Assembly (NCBI GenBank): GCA_965262315.1
Contig: CBDHFJ010000001.1
Coordinates: 25,249 to 89,248, forward strand
Direction: 5' to 3'
Length of the DNA stretch: 64,000 nucleotides
Origin: JBCCFK01 sp965262315
Lineage (GTDB): Bacteria; Actinomycetota; Acidimicrobiia; Acidimicrobiales; UBA8592
The notes under the pieces were generated by a model that saw only the letters and a program-made list of their open reading frames with translations, was not told the origin of the DNA and made no database searches. How positions within the stretch are numbered: the first letter of the stretch is position 1; every line of letters begins with the position of its first letter. The position numbers and the translations under genes are program-made. Shown here one piece after another: positions 47,301-55,521 of this stretch.

Positions 47301-47870
47301 TCAGGACCGGCACGCGTCGCGCAAACGCTGGTCGACGGCATCGGCCAACTCCTCGAGCCTCGAGTCCGATGCAAGAACCCGGCGAACGCCGTCGAGCTGC
47401 TCGAATCTCTGCTCCAGCGACGCGATGTCAGCGTTGGGCACATCCAGGCGGAAGCTCGCCGGCAGCACTTCCGGAGTGACGAGTTCGACAATCTCGTCTT
47501 GGTCAGCGAAGAGGTCCTCGGTGAATTCTGTGTATGCCTCTTCTTGTGAGACGAATACGGCGTCCGGGTCGACGTTGCGAACCTCGCGGCCAACTGCGTC
47601 CAGCGTGGCGTCGTCAGCGTCGGTGTCGACGAAGACAATCAGGTCGTAGTCACTCCGCGGCGGCGGGTCGAGTCGAATGCTCCCGCAGAGCTCGTCAACG
47701 GTCATGCCCATCGCCTCGAGAGCTGACATCCCGAGCGCCTGGATGACTGCCTGCGATCGTGATTGCACGGTCGGTGTGGGGCTCGGAACCTCGGCGGCCG
47801 TGGGCGTCGCGGCATCGGTTGCACAGCCCGCGAGGCATGCTGCCACGACGAGACATGCCAGTCGCATCAT
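47301..47870 (-). CDS. Lipoprotein with an FtsX-type extracellular domain
   Basis: A 189-residue lipoprotein (lipobox CLAGC, Cys16). Residues 70-185 resemble the extracellular domain of the divisome permease FtsX: DYDLIVFVDTDADDATLDAV, then VFVSQEEAYTEFTEDLFADQ, and ELVTPEVLPASFRLDV; the LPASFR motif is the clearest match. There are no membrane helices apart from the signal. The ATG overlaps the upstream MOSC stop, so it is the last gene of the operon. FtsX domains activate cell-wall hydrolases; a stand-alone one may compete with or assist FtsEX, which is inference. Confidence 0.72.
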   Translation of the reverse strand: MMRLACLVVAACLAGCATDAATPTAAEVPSPTPTVQSRSQAVIQALGMSALEAMGMTVDELCGSIRLDPPPRSDYDLIVFVDTDADDATLDAVGREVRNVDPDAVFVSQEEAYTEFTEDLFADQDEIVELVTPEVLPASFRLDVPNADIASLEQRFEQLDGVRRVLASDSRLEELADAVDQRLRDACRS

Positions 47871-48304
47871 GGGTCGAGCAGCGCCACCGGGTCGCCGGTG
47901 CGGATGATGCCTGGTGTGACGACGCGGGCGGAGATGCCGCCGCGCCAGGCGGGCTTCAGCGCACCCATCAGGCCGTCGTGGAACATGTCCATCAGGCGGC
48001 AGGGCACGGTCTCGGTGGTGATCTCGAGCGCGGTGTCACCGATGCGCAAGGTCCGGCCCCGGCTGTCGGCGAGGTCCAGGCCCGACACCAGCAGGTTGGC
48101 TCGGCGGGTGACCGGATCGACGGGGTCGCCGAGCGCGGCGCACGCGTCGGCCCAGGCCTCCGCCGAGATCACGGTGACCTGGCGACGGCCACCGCGGTCC
48201 GCGTTGTCGACGATGCCCTGATCGTCGAGCACGGCCTCGGCCACCTCGTCCATCGGGCCCTTGTGCGCCCGCTTGACCCAGATCGTCTCCAGGTGGCCGG
48301 TCAC
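47867..48304 (-). CDS. MOSC-domain protein
   Basis: A 145-residue protein. The MOSC signature includes ITTETVPCRLMDMFHDGLMG with the conserved Cys (molybdenum cofactor sulfurase C-terminal domain). Stand-alone MOSC proteins probably bind sulfur or a metal-sulfur cofactor. The GTG start overlaps the Fpg stop by 4 bases, indicating coupling. Confidence 0.85.
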   Translation of the reverse strand: MTGHLETIWVKRAHKGPMDEVAEAVLDDQGIVDNADRGGRRQVTVISAEAWADACAALGDPVDPVTRRANLLVSGLDLADSRGRTLRIGDTALEITTETVPCRLMDMFHDGLMGALKPAWRGGISARVVTPGIIRTGDPVALLDP

Positions 48305-49197
48305 GACCGGAACCCCTCGAGCTCCTCGACGGTTCGGGGCCAGTCCTCCTTGAGGAGTCGGGACAGCGAGCGGTCGGCCAGGACCTTGCCGCCCGTCTGG
48401 CACTGGGGGCAGTAGTTGACCTCGTTCTCGGCGTAGGAGATCCGCTGCACCTCGACGCCGCACACCGAGCACGGCTCGCGGAACTTGCCGTGGACGACCA
48501 TCTCGGGGCGGAAGGCGGTGACCTTCGTGGGCCAGTCGTCGCCGGTCTCGGTGCGCAGGAGCTCGACCCAGTCGGTGAGCGTCGACCGAACCGATGCGTA
48601 GAGGCGATCGATCTCCTCGTCGGTGAGCTGCTGGGTCCGCTTCACCGGCGACAGCTTGGCGTGCAGCAGGATCTCGTCCGAGTAGGCGTTGCCGATGCCG
48701 GAGAACGTGCGCGGGTTCGTCAGCGCCCGCTTGAGCGTGCGGTTCTCAGCGGTCAGCAGATCGGCGAAGGTGTCGCGGTCGATCTCCAGCGGCTCGGCGC
48801 CACCGCGGTCGTGTTCCTCGAGCATCGCGGCCTCGGTGCGGTGCAGCCACATGCGGGCCCGCTTCTTCTTGGCGACCTCGCGCAGCAACAACGCGCCGTG
48901 CTCGAACCGCAGCACGACGAGGCCGTCCTTGCCAGGCTTGGCGTCCGCCTTCACCCAGAAGAGCCGACCGGCGACCATCAGGTGGATCACCAGGAAGAGC
49001 TCGTCCTCGAGCTCGAAGACGAGCCGCTTCCCCAGTCGGCGAATGCCGGTCACCTTCTTGCCGTGCGCCTCCATGATGGGCGGGTCGAACGACTTCAGCA
49101 CCGCCATGCCGCGCACGTCGATGCGTTGGATCTCGTTGCCGACCACCTCGCGTTCGATGGCGTCCAGGTAGACGACGACGTCGGGCAGCTCAGGCAT
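48301..49197 (-). CDS. Formamidopyrimidine-DNA glycosylase family (Fpg/Nei)
   Basis: A 298-residue base-excision repair enzyme. It starts MPELPDVVVYLDAIE with the catalytic Pro2 and Glu3; GKRLVFELEDELFLVIHLM carries the Lys loop. The helix-two-turn-helix is in the middle (NPRTFSGIGNAYSDEILLHA), and the zinc finger is CSVC-x16-CPQC. It removes oxidised bases and cuts the DNA strand. The zinc-finger arrangement is usual; the longer C-terminus and GxAYSDEIL are typical of the actinobacterial Nei-like group. First base overlaps the SCP-2 stop by 8. Confidence 0.92.
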   Translation of the reverse strand: MPELPDVVVYLDAIEREVVGNEIQRIDVRGMAVLKSFDPPIMEAHGKKVTGIRRLGKRLVFELEDELFLVIHLMVAGRLFWVKADAKPGKDGLVVLRFEHGALLLREVAKKKRARMWLHRTEAAMLEEHDRGGAEPLEIDRDTFADLLTAENRTLKRALTNPRTFSGIGNAYSDEILLHAKLSPVKRTQQLTDEEIDRLYASVRSTLTDWVELLRTETGDDWPTKVTAFRPEMVVHGKFREPCSVCGVEVQRISYAENEVNYCPQCQTGGKVLADRSLSRLLKEDWPRTVEELEGFRS

Positions 49198-49528
49198 CGT
49201 CGCGTCGGGACCGGTGGGCCTCGATCAGCGGCCCGGGGTCACCGTCGATGGTCAACCGGCCGGTGATGAAGGCCTCTTCGGTGCTGAGCTCGCCGGCGCT
49301 GACGGCACGGGCGGTCGCCTCGTCCATGGTGAACGTCACGTCCCGCGCGGGCGCGGGGCCCGCGACGGCTCGGTCCCGATCGGGTCCGAGGACCACGTGG
49401 TACGAGCGGACGCCGCCGCTCATCGAGACGTCGTACTGCACCGTCACCGGGTGGAGGGCGGAGCCGGGCGTGTCCGCGTAGCGGGCGTCGAGGGCCTCGA
49501 CCCATGCGTCGGACAGGAAGTCGGTCAC
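49190..49528 (-). CDS. SCP-2 sterol-transfer-like protein
   Basis: A 112-residue SCP-2 domain protein: HPVTVQYDVSMSGGVRSYHV, then DVTFTMDEATARAVSAGELS and EEAFITGRLTIDGD, the family's characteristic ending. Such proteins bind lipids or acyl-CoA. The GTG overlaps the lipid kinase stop; TACGCT lies 6 bases before it, so it may also start its own leaderless transcript. Confidence 0.85.
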   Translation of the reverse strand: MTDFLSDAWVEALDARYADTPGSALHPVTVQYDVSMSGGVRSYHVVLGPDRDRAVAGPAPARDVTFTMDEATARAVSAGELSTEEAFITGRLTIDGDPGPLIEAHRSRRDDA

Positions 49529-50403
49529 GGCGTCAGCGTAACCCCGGCCAGGAGGAGAGCTCCTGGCACTGCGGAGATCGTGACCGGTGCAGGGGTGACC
49601 GGTTCCCCGTCGGCCCAGATCTCCGCGTCGGCGCTCACGGTCACCGTTCGGCCTCGGTACGTGGACACGGCCGGATGGTTCAGGTGGCTGCCGTCGAACA
49701 CCTTCCGGAACCAGGTCAGCAGCTCGATCCGGCCCACCTCGCCCACGACCGTGACGTCGAGGAGACCGTCGACGGGCGAGGCATCGGGGCTGATGCGCAT
49801 GCCGCCGCCGAAGTCGGAGGTGTTGGCGACGGTCACCAGCGTGGCGAGCACGTCGTGGTCCTCGCCGTCGATGGAGAGCTCGTACCCGTCGGCACCGAGG
49901 CGGGGCAACTGGAGCATGGTGGCGATCGTGTAGCGGCTGGCGCCGCGAGGGAACCGCATGCCGTTGGCACGCCGGTTCACGTCGACCGAGAATCCGGCGG
50001 TGGCCACCGACGCGCCCCAGCGGTCGCCGATGCGCATCAGGTCGACCTTCGCGGGCTCGCCCAGCGCCGCCTCCACTGCTGCTGCCGCGTCGGTGGGGAC
50101 GGCGAGGGCTCCGGCGAAGTCGTTGCCGGTCCCCGACGGGACGAGCCCGAGCACGGTCGGCGACTGGGCGACCGCCTGGATGGCCAGGTGGACCAGGCCG
50201 TCACCGCCGAGCACGACCACGCGGTCGGTGCCGGCGGCCACGGCTTCGTCCACCAGGCGCGTGGTGTCAGCGGCATCGGCCCCGATGAGCTCGACCACGT
50301 CGGCGCCGAGCGCGCCCAGTCGGGCCGCGACGCCGGCGATCTCGTCCGCAGCGTCGCCGGCGCGTGCCGCGGGGTTCGCGACCAGGTGGACCGTGCTCGT
50401 CAT
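49525..50403 (-). CDS. Diacylglycerol/lipid kinase family protein
   Basis: A 292-residue DgkB/YegS-type kinase: TVHLVANPAARAG, the nucleotide-binding VVVLGGDGLVHLAIQAVA (usual motif GGDGT, here GGDGL), VLGLVPSGTGNDFAGAL, and the C-terminal MRISPDASPVDGLLDVTVV. It phosphorylates a lipid such as diacylglycerol or a sphingosine-like base. The change from Thr to Leu in GGDGT is a conservative-looking but notable difference. First gene of a five-gene operon (kinase, SCP-2, Fpg, MOSC, FtsX-like). Confidence 0.9.
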   Translation of the reverse strand: MTSTVHLVANPAARAGDAADEIAGVAARLGALGADVVELIGADAADTTRLVDEAVAAGTDRVVVLGGDGLVHLAIQAVAQSPTVLGLVPSGTGNDFAGALAVPTDAAAAVEAALGEPAKVDLMRIGDRWGASVATAGFSVDVNRRANGMRFPRGASRYTIATMLQLPRLGADGYELSIDGEDHDVLATLVTVANTSDFGGGMRISPDASPVDGLLDVTVVGEVGRIELLTWFRKVFDGSHLNHPAVSTYRGRTVTVSADAEIWADGEPVTPAPVTISAVPGALLLAGVTLTP

Positions 50404-50411
50404 GCCCGGCG

Positions 50412-50417
50412 ACGGTA
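50412..50417 (-). promoter_or_regulatory. TACCGT -10 box of the kinase-SCP2-Fpg operon
   Basis: TACCGT on the reverse strand ends 8 bases before ATG 50403, the leaderless layout again. Confidence 0.5.
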
Positions 50418-50506
50418 GGGGTGTCCGTCGCCGGGGGGCAACATCAGCCGGTCTCCTTCGTGGACGGGATGGCTCGTCGGGGGTCAGGGCTGCGACACTC
50501 GTCGGT

Positions 50507-51379
50507 GTGCAGCTCGATCCCTCGTGGGAGCGTCGTCGTGAATCCGGTGGTGAGCCGGGCTGGCAGGACGTGTTCGATCTGGACTTCTGGGCCGACGACG
50601 GCACGCTCGGCGGCTACATCCGCTTGGCCATCCGCCCCGACGCCGGTCGGGCCGCGTACTGGGCGTGCCTGGTCGGCGAGGGTCGTCCGCTCGTCAGCGT
50701 CATCGAGTCCGAGGCGCCGCTACCGCGGCAACCGACGCTCGAGTTCCGTACGTCGGGGCTGTGGGCCGACATCATTCCCCAGACACCGTTCTCGCACATG
50801 ACGGTGGGCCTGGAGGCCTTCGGCCTGGCCTTCGACGAGCCGGCCGAGATCCTCGGCCGAGGGTGGGGCGAGCGCGAAGCGCTCGGTTTCGACATGGAGT
50901 GGGAGGACGAGGGCCCGCCGCATCTCGCCGGCCATGAACCGACGGGTTTGCAGATCCCGGCGCGGGTCCATGGAGAGATCCTGGTCGGCCGCGAGGAGGT
51001 CGACTTCGACGGCTGGGGGACGCGCCGCCACCGCTGGGGCGTGGTCGAGCCCATGGGCGCCGCGGTCAGCCTGTCGGGGCGGCTCGGTGACGGCAGCTGG
51101 TTCCACGCATCGACCGGCGAGGAACCATCGGGCTACGTGGGTGATCCCGCGGTGGCGCTGGCGGCGGTTCCGACCGTGACGCGCGGATCCGACGGGCTGG
51201 TCGAGAGCGCTCGGATCCGCCTCGGCGAGGACTATCTGGCGGCGTCGTCGCTGAGGCAGGCGCCGGCGGTCGACGACCTGGCGGCGACCCGAGTCGACGT
51301 GCGCCGGTCGTTGGTGGCGTGGACCACCGGCGACGGACGCGACGGGTTCGGATGGCTCGAGGAGCGGTCGCCCGTCTGA
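50507..51379 (+). CDS. Uncharacterised beta-rich protein, possibly CrtC/lipocalin-like
   Basis: A 290-residue protein with no signal peptide. Segments such as WQDVFDLDFWADDGTLGGYI and RLAIRPDAGRAAYWACLVGE, then GLWADIIPQTPFSHMTVGLE, resemble a family found near lipid or sterol genes in actinobacteria that adopts a CrtC-like twin lipocalin fold. I recall such proteins only as domains of unknown function. It starts with GTG. It is divergent from the kinase operon. Confidence 0.62.
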   Translation: MQLDPSWERRRESGGEPGWQDVFDLDFWADDGTLGGYIRLAIRPDAGRAAYWACLVGEGRPLVSVIESEAPLPRQPTLEFRTSGLWADIIPQTPFSHMTVGLEAFGLAFDEPAEILGRGWGEREALGFDMEWEDEGPPHLAGHEPTGLQIPARVHGEILVGREEVDFDGWGTRRHRWGVVEPMGAAVSLSGRLGDGSWFHASTGEEPSGYVGDPAVALAAVPTVTRGSDGLVESARIRLGEDYLAASSLRQAPAVDDLAATRVDVRRSLVAWTTGDGRDGFGWLEERSPV

Positions 51380-51387
51380 GCGGCGGT

Positions 51388-52362
51388 TCAAGCGTGAGCT
51401 GGGCTCTGATCCGGCGTGGAGGCGGCGCGCCGCTCGCCGTAGATCGAGATGCCCAACACGATGGCGAACGCCACCACGGCGAGCACGGTGGGCCACAGGA
51501 ACGACGACACGTCGTCCGCCCAGCCGAGGTTGGTGCCCTTGACCACCTCGGTCTCCTCCTCGCTGATCACGCCGACGCCGTTGGGCCAGGGCCACAGGAC
51601 CCGGACACTGCCGATCATGAGTCCGATGATCGCGGCCAGCACACGGTCGCCGTGGTGTTCGAGCATCCAGTGCAGAAGGGTGGAGAACAGGGCGAGGCCG
51701 AGGATCGCCCCGACGCCGAACACGGCGACGTCGGGGATCTCCCGGTCGTTGACCGCGGTGAGCAGCGGGGCGTACATGCCCATCATCAACAGCAGGAACG
51801 ACCCGGAGATGCCGGGCAGGATCATGGCGCAGATGGCGATGCAGCCGGCGCCGAAGAACTGGATCGCCGACGGGTCCGAGATCGCTCCCGACTGGAAACC
51901 CAGCAGCACGAATGCAGCGACCGCGACCACGCCCACGATGGCGTAGGCCTCGTTGGTCCAGGCGTCGACCTGCTTCCACGCGATGATCACCGAGGCTGCG
52001 ACCAGTCCGAGAAACAGGCCGGCCATGGGCTCGGGGTGGTCCTCGAGCAGACCTTCGAGGAAGTGACTCAGGGAGGCGAGTGCGATCAGCACGCCGGCCA
52101 GCAGCGGGATCAGGAAGCTCCACTCGATGGCCTTGACGCGCTCGAAGCCGGTGCGGAGGTCGAGCTTCACGAACGAGCCGAGGGCGCGGGCGCCCTGGCG
52201 GACGTTGTCGATCAACCGGCTGTAGATACCGAAGATCAACGCGATGGTGCCGCCGGAGACACCGGGCACGATGTCGGCCGCGCCCATGCAGAACCCGCGC
52301 ACGGCCTGCATCGCCATGGCGGGAACGGACGCGGTGGATTCGGCCTGCTGATCCATGCCCAT
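51388..52362 (-). CDS. DUF368 membrane protein (PopT-type undecaprenyl-phosphate flippase)
   Basis: A 324-residue protein with about eight membrane helices. The two repeated signatures DIVPGVSGGTIALIFGIYSR and ILPGISGSFLLLMMGMY (PG-x-SG in opposite halves) define DUF368. A member of this family has been identified as PopT, which recycles undecaprenyl phosphate across the membrane. This copy probably does the same for cell-wall precursors. ATG 52362 is used. Confidence 0.9.
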   Translation of the reverse strand: MGMDQQAESTASVPAMAMQAVRGFCMGAADIVPGVSGGTIALIFGIYSRLIDNVRQGARALGSFVKLDLRTGFERVKAIEWSFLIPLLAGVLIALASLSHFLEGLLEDHPEPMAGLFLGLVAASVIIAWKQVDAWTNEAYAIVGVVAVAAFVLLGFQSGAISDPSAIQFFGAGCIAICAMILPGISGSFLLLMMGMYAPLLTAVNDREIPDVAVFGVGAILGLALFSTLLHWMLEHHGDRVLAAIIGLMIGSVRVLWPWPNGVGVISEEETEVVKGTNLGWADDVSSFLWPTVLAVVAFAIVLGISIYGERRAASTPDQSPAHA

Positions 52363-52411
52363 CAATCGGCAACTCTACGTGGCTCGTGAGCTGGTGCGAT
52401 CCCGCTGCTCG

Positions 52412-53041
52412 TCAGCCTTCGGAGGTGGTCGGATCCGACTCGCGCCATCCGGCGAGCTGGCGGAGCAGGCCGGTGGTTGCAGTGTGGACGAACGCCTCGT
52501 CCTGTGCTTGGTCACCGTGGTCGAGCCACGCGAGCGTGGCGTCGATCAGGGTGTCGGTGAGCGTGGCGGTGGCCCAAGCGCGGATCGGGCCCGAGAGGGT
52601 GTCGCCGATTGCGGCGTCGACCACACCGACCAGCAGGTCGCGCACGGCCTGGGCCCGGGCGCTGAAGTCGGGTTCGGTCGCCGCGTGGCGCCAGAGCAGT
52701 CGATACCCGTCGGGGTTCGCCCGGGCGGCGCGGAGGTGGGCCCGGAACGCGGCGTCGGCCAGCCCGGTGTCGCGTCGGTCGGCCCAGGCGGTGCGAAGTC
52801 CGTCGAGAGCCTCGTCGAGCACGGCGAGGTACAGCGCTTCCTTGGAGTCGAAGTGTCGGTACAGCAGCACTCGGGTGACGCCGGCCTCGTCGGCGACCGA
52901 GCCCATCGACGTGGACGCGAAGCCCGTGCGGGCGAACGCCGTGGCCGCGGCTCGGAGGATCTGGGCGCGGCGGTCGTCCCTGCTGAGGAGTTTGCGCGGG
53001 GGTCGGGTGGTGCCTGTTGCGGTGGCCCGCCGCTCGCTCAT
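52412..53041 (-). CDS. TetR family transcriptional regulator
   Basis: A 209-residue regulator. Residues 20-70 form the helix-turn-helix (RAQILRAAATAFARTGFAST, then SVADEAGVTRVLLYRHFDSK), followed by a ligand-binding helical domain. It is divergent from the second P450 gene, and two GTGTWTACAC palindromes lie between them, so it probably represses that gene and itself. The ligand may be the P450 substrate. Confidence 0.92.
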   Translation of the reverse strand: MSERRATATGTTRPPRKLLSRDDRRAQILRAAATAFARTGFASTSMGSVADEAGVTRVLLYRHFDSKEALYLAVLDEALDGLRTAWADRRDTGLADAAFRAHLRAARANPDGYRLLWRHAATEPDFSARAQAVRDLLVGVVDAAIGDTLSGPIRAWATATLTDTLIDATLAWLDHGDQAQDEAFVHTATTGLLRQLAGWRESDPTTSEG

Positions 53042-53092
53042 CGGGACCCCTCTCGACACTGCATCGCTCACCGCCGTATCATGTTCTGGCGA

Positions 53093-53114
53093 GTGTTTAC
53101 ACCAGTGTATACAC
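53093..53114 (+). promoter_or_regulatory. Double palindrome, probable TetR operator
   Basis: GTGTTTACAC (53093-53102) and the perfect palindrome GTGTATACAC (53105-53114) lie 12 bases apart, between the divergent TetR and P450 genes. The spacing of about one helical turn suits two TetR dimers. Confidence 0.68.
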
Positions 53115-53150
53115 CCGCCGCCACGTTCGCACGAAGGGATTCCGGGGCCG

Positions 53151-54416
53151 ATGACGTTGACCGACGAGGACATCGCGCGAGGCGATGGGTACCTGGCCAC
53201 CCTCATCTTCACGCCGGAGGGGGTCGCCGATCCGGCGCCCTGGTACCGCAAGCTCCGTGAGGAGATGCCGGTCTACCGCAGCGGGCTCGGGCAGGTCGTG
53301 CTCAGTCGCTACGAGGACTGTCGGACGGCACTGCGCGACAACCGCTTCGGCAAGGGCGACCGCAACGCCGACGGGGCGTCGTTCATGCCCGGCGCCGACG
53401 ATTCCGAGGAGATGCGCGCGTTCCGGGCCGAGATGGCCAAGCGACGCAACGAGGGCACCCGGTCGATGCTGTTCCTCAACCCGCCCGACCACACCCGCCA
53501 GCGCGGCCTGGTGTCCCGAGCGTTCACGCCCCGTCGCATCGAGGCGCTCCGCACCTCCATCGCCGGGCTGGCCGAGGACTGCGTCGATCGCCTCGCTGAG
53601 CACGGAGGTGGCGATGCCCTGGACATCCTGGGTTGGCTGCCCGTGAACGTCATCGGGGAGCTCGTGGGCGTTCCCGAGGCCGACTGGGCTCGGTTCCGGC
53701 CGCTGGTGACGGCCGCCGTTGCCTCGCTGGAGAACGCGGCCACCATCGACGAGCTGCGAGCGTCCCAGGAGGCGTTCGCCGAGATGTGGGTGTACTTCAC
53801 CGATCTGGTCGAGGAGCGCCGCGCCACACCGCAGGACGACCTCATCTCGGCGCTCATCGAGGTCGAGGAGGCCGGCGACAAGCTGACAACCGAAGAGCTC
53901 ATCACCACGGTGATCCTGCTGTTCAGCGCCGGGATGGAGACCACCCAGAACCTCATCGGCAACGGGCTCGGCGCGTTGTTCAAGAACCCGGTCGAGTTGG
54001 GCCGACTGTGGGCCGACCCGAGCCTGGTACCCCTCGCCGTCGACGAGATGTTGCGCTGGGACAGTCCCGTCCAACTCGACGGGCGCGTCGCGCTCGAGGA
54101 CGCCGAGATCGCCGGCATGGACGTCCGAGCCGGCCACGGGATCCTGACGCTGCTGGGCGCCGCCAATCGAGACCCCGAACAGTTCTCCGACCCGGATGGC
54201 TTCCGGGTCGATCGCGACGAGGGGCCGCCCCTGAGCTTCGCGTCGGGCATCCACTACTGCCTCGGTGCCAACCTCGCCCGTGCCGAAGGGCAGGAGGTGT
54301 TCTCGGCGCTGATCAACCGGTTCTCGCGGATCGAGCAGGCAGGAGACCTGGTGCAGAAGGGACGGATGACCTTGCGCGGGTACGAGGCCGTTCCCGTCTC
54401 GGTGACCCCGCGCTGA
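53151..54416 (+). CDS. Cytochrome P450
   Basis: A 421-residue soluble P450 unlike the one at 6.4-7.7 kb. Heme loop FASGIHYCLGANLAR (Cys370), I-helix LLFSAGMETTQNLIGNGL, ExxR VDEMLRWDSPVQLDGR. The family resembles CYP107/CYP105-type enzymes of actinobacteria, with unknown substrate. It lies divergent from a TetR gene with a likely operator between. No redox partner gene is adjacent. The SRPBCC and methyltransferase genes follow in the same direction. Confidence 0.93.
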   Translation: MTLTDEDIARGDGYLATLIFTPEGVADPAPWYRKLREEMPVYRSGLGQVVLSRYEDCRTALRDNRFGKGDRNADGASFMPGADDSEEMRAFRAEMAKRRNEGTRSMLFLNPPDHTRQRGLVSRAFTPRRIEALRTSIAGLAEDCVDRLAEHGGGDALDILGWLPVNVIGELVGVPEADWARFRPLVTAAVASLENAATIDELRASQEAFAEMWVYFTDLVEERRATPQDDLISALIEVEEAGDKLTTEELITTVILLFSAGMETTQNLIGNGLGALFKNPVELGRLWADPSLVPLAVDEMLRWDSPVQLDGRVALEDAEIAGMDVRAGHGILTLLGAANRDPEQFSDPDGFRVDRDEGPPLSFASGIHYCLGANLARAEGQEVFSALINRFSRIEQAGDLVQKGRMTLRGYEAVPVSVTPR

Positions 54417-54464
54417 GCCCCGACCGTTACCGTGGCCTCCCAGGGAGCCGACCCGGGAGGACAC

Positions 54465-54944
54465 ATGGCCACACTGCAACGACGCCCGCGCGAGTGGAAC
54501 GACACCGCGCCGCTCCGCATCGAGTCCACTCGCGACATCGACGCCTCGGCTGCTGACGTCTTCGGGGTGCTGGCCGACCACGAACGCTGGCCCGAGTGGT
54601 TCGAGGCCTTGTCGGAAGTGGAGGTGACCGGCGCGGCGTCGGGTGTGGGCGCCCAACGGCGCGTGAAGCTCAAGCCGTCGGGCGTGTTCGACGAGGAGTT
54701 CTACGCCTGGGACGAAGGCCGCGAGTTCGGCTTCTCGATCGTCGAGGCCTCGCTGCCGATGCTGGCAGCGGCGAACGAGCTGATCACCATCGCCGAACGC
54801 GCCGCGGGCGGTGTCACCGTGACCTACGTCCAGGCGCTCGAGCCCAAGCGTTGGGCGGGACCGCTCGTGAAGCTCGGCCGGCGTCGTCTGCAGAACGGCC
54901 TCGACGACGGCTTGGCCGGCCTGGCCGCCCGTGTCGAAGGCTGA
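54465..54944 (+). CDS. SRPBCC (polyketide cyclase/START-like) protein
   Basis: A 159-residue protein with the pattern IESTRDIDASAADVFGVLAD-HERWPEWF near residue 25, typical of SRPBCC hydrophobic-ligand-binding folds. GGGAGG lies 5 bases before the ATG. Its end overlaps the methyltransferase start by 14 bases. The small-molecule ligand is unknown. Confidence 0.85.
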   Translation: MATLQRRPREWNDTAPLRIESTRDIDASAADVFGVLADHERWPEWFEALSEVEVTGAASGVGAQRRVKLKPSGVFDEEFYAWDEGREFGFSIVEASLPMLAAANELITIAERAAGGVTVTYVQALEPKRWAGPLVKLGRRRLQNGLDDGLAGLAARVEG

Positions 54945-55521
54945 GGGTTCGCCCGCGCAGCGCTGGGACGATCGGTACCGGGCACTCGACCGGCCCGAGC
55001 CAGGCGAGGTCGCGCCGTTCCTAGTGGAGATGGCCGAGCACCTGCCCGCGGCGGGCACGGCGCTCGACGTCGGCGGTGGCCTCGGCGCCAACGCGCGATG
55101 GCTCGCCGATCATGGTCTGAGGGTCACCCTGCTCGACGTGTCCGACGCCGGGCTCGACATCGCCCGCGGCTTCGACCCCGGTGGGCGCCTCGACTACGTC
55201 CGCCGCGACGTGGAGGCGGACGGTCTGCCGCCGGGGGAGTGGGACGTCGTCCTGTTCCATCTCTTCTACGACCGTGCGCTCGTGGTCGCCGCTGCAGACC
55301 ACCTGGCACCGGGTGGCGTGCTCCTGGTGTGTCAGCCGACCGAGACCAACCTCGAACGGCACCCGAGACCGAGCCGGCGCTTCCTCCTGGGCGCGGGCGA
55401 GGTGGGCCAGGTGGCCGCCGAGCTCGAGGCGGTCGGGATGGAGACCCTCGTGGCCTCGGCCGCCTGGCGGCCGTCGAGCCGCCACGACGCCTGGCTGGTC
55501 AGCCGGCGTCGGCAACGGTGA
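54931..55521 (+). CDS. Class I SAM-dependent methyltransferase
   Basis: A 196-residue TehB-like methyltransferase. Motif I is ALDVGGGLGANARWLADHGL (SAM-binding GxGxG region), motif II is VTLLDVSDAGLDIA, and WDVVLFHLFYDRALVVAAAD and HLAPGGVLLVCQ follow. GTG start inside the end of the SRPBCC gene, so coupled. Its 3' end overlaps the convergent zinc-ribbon gene by 23 bases. Substrate unknown. Confidence 0.87.
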   Translation: MSKAEGSPAQRWDDRYRALDRPEPGEVAPFLVEMAEHLPAAGTALDVGGGLGANARWLADHGLRVTLLDVSDAGLDIARGFDPGGRLDYVRRDVEADGLPPGEWDVVLFHLFYDRALVVAAADHLAPGGVLLVCQPTETNLERHPRPSRRFLLGAGEVGQVAAELEAVGMETLVASAAWRPSSRHDAWLVSRRRQR

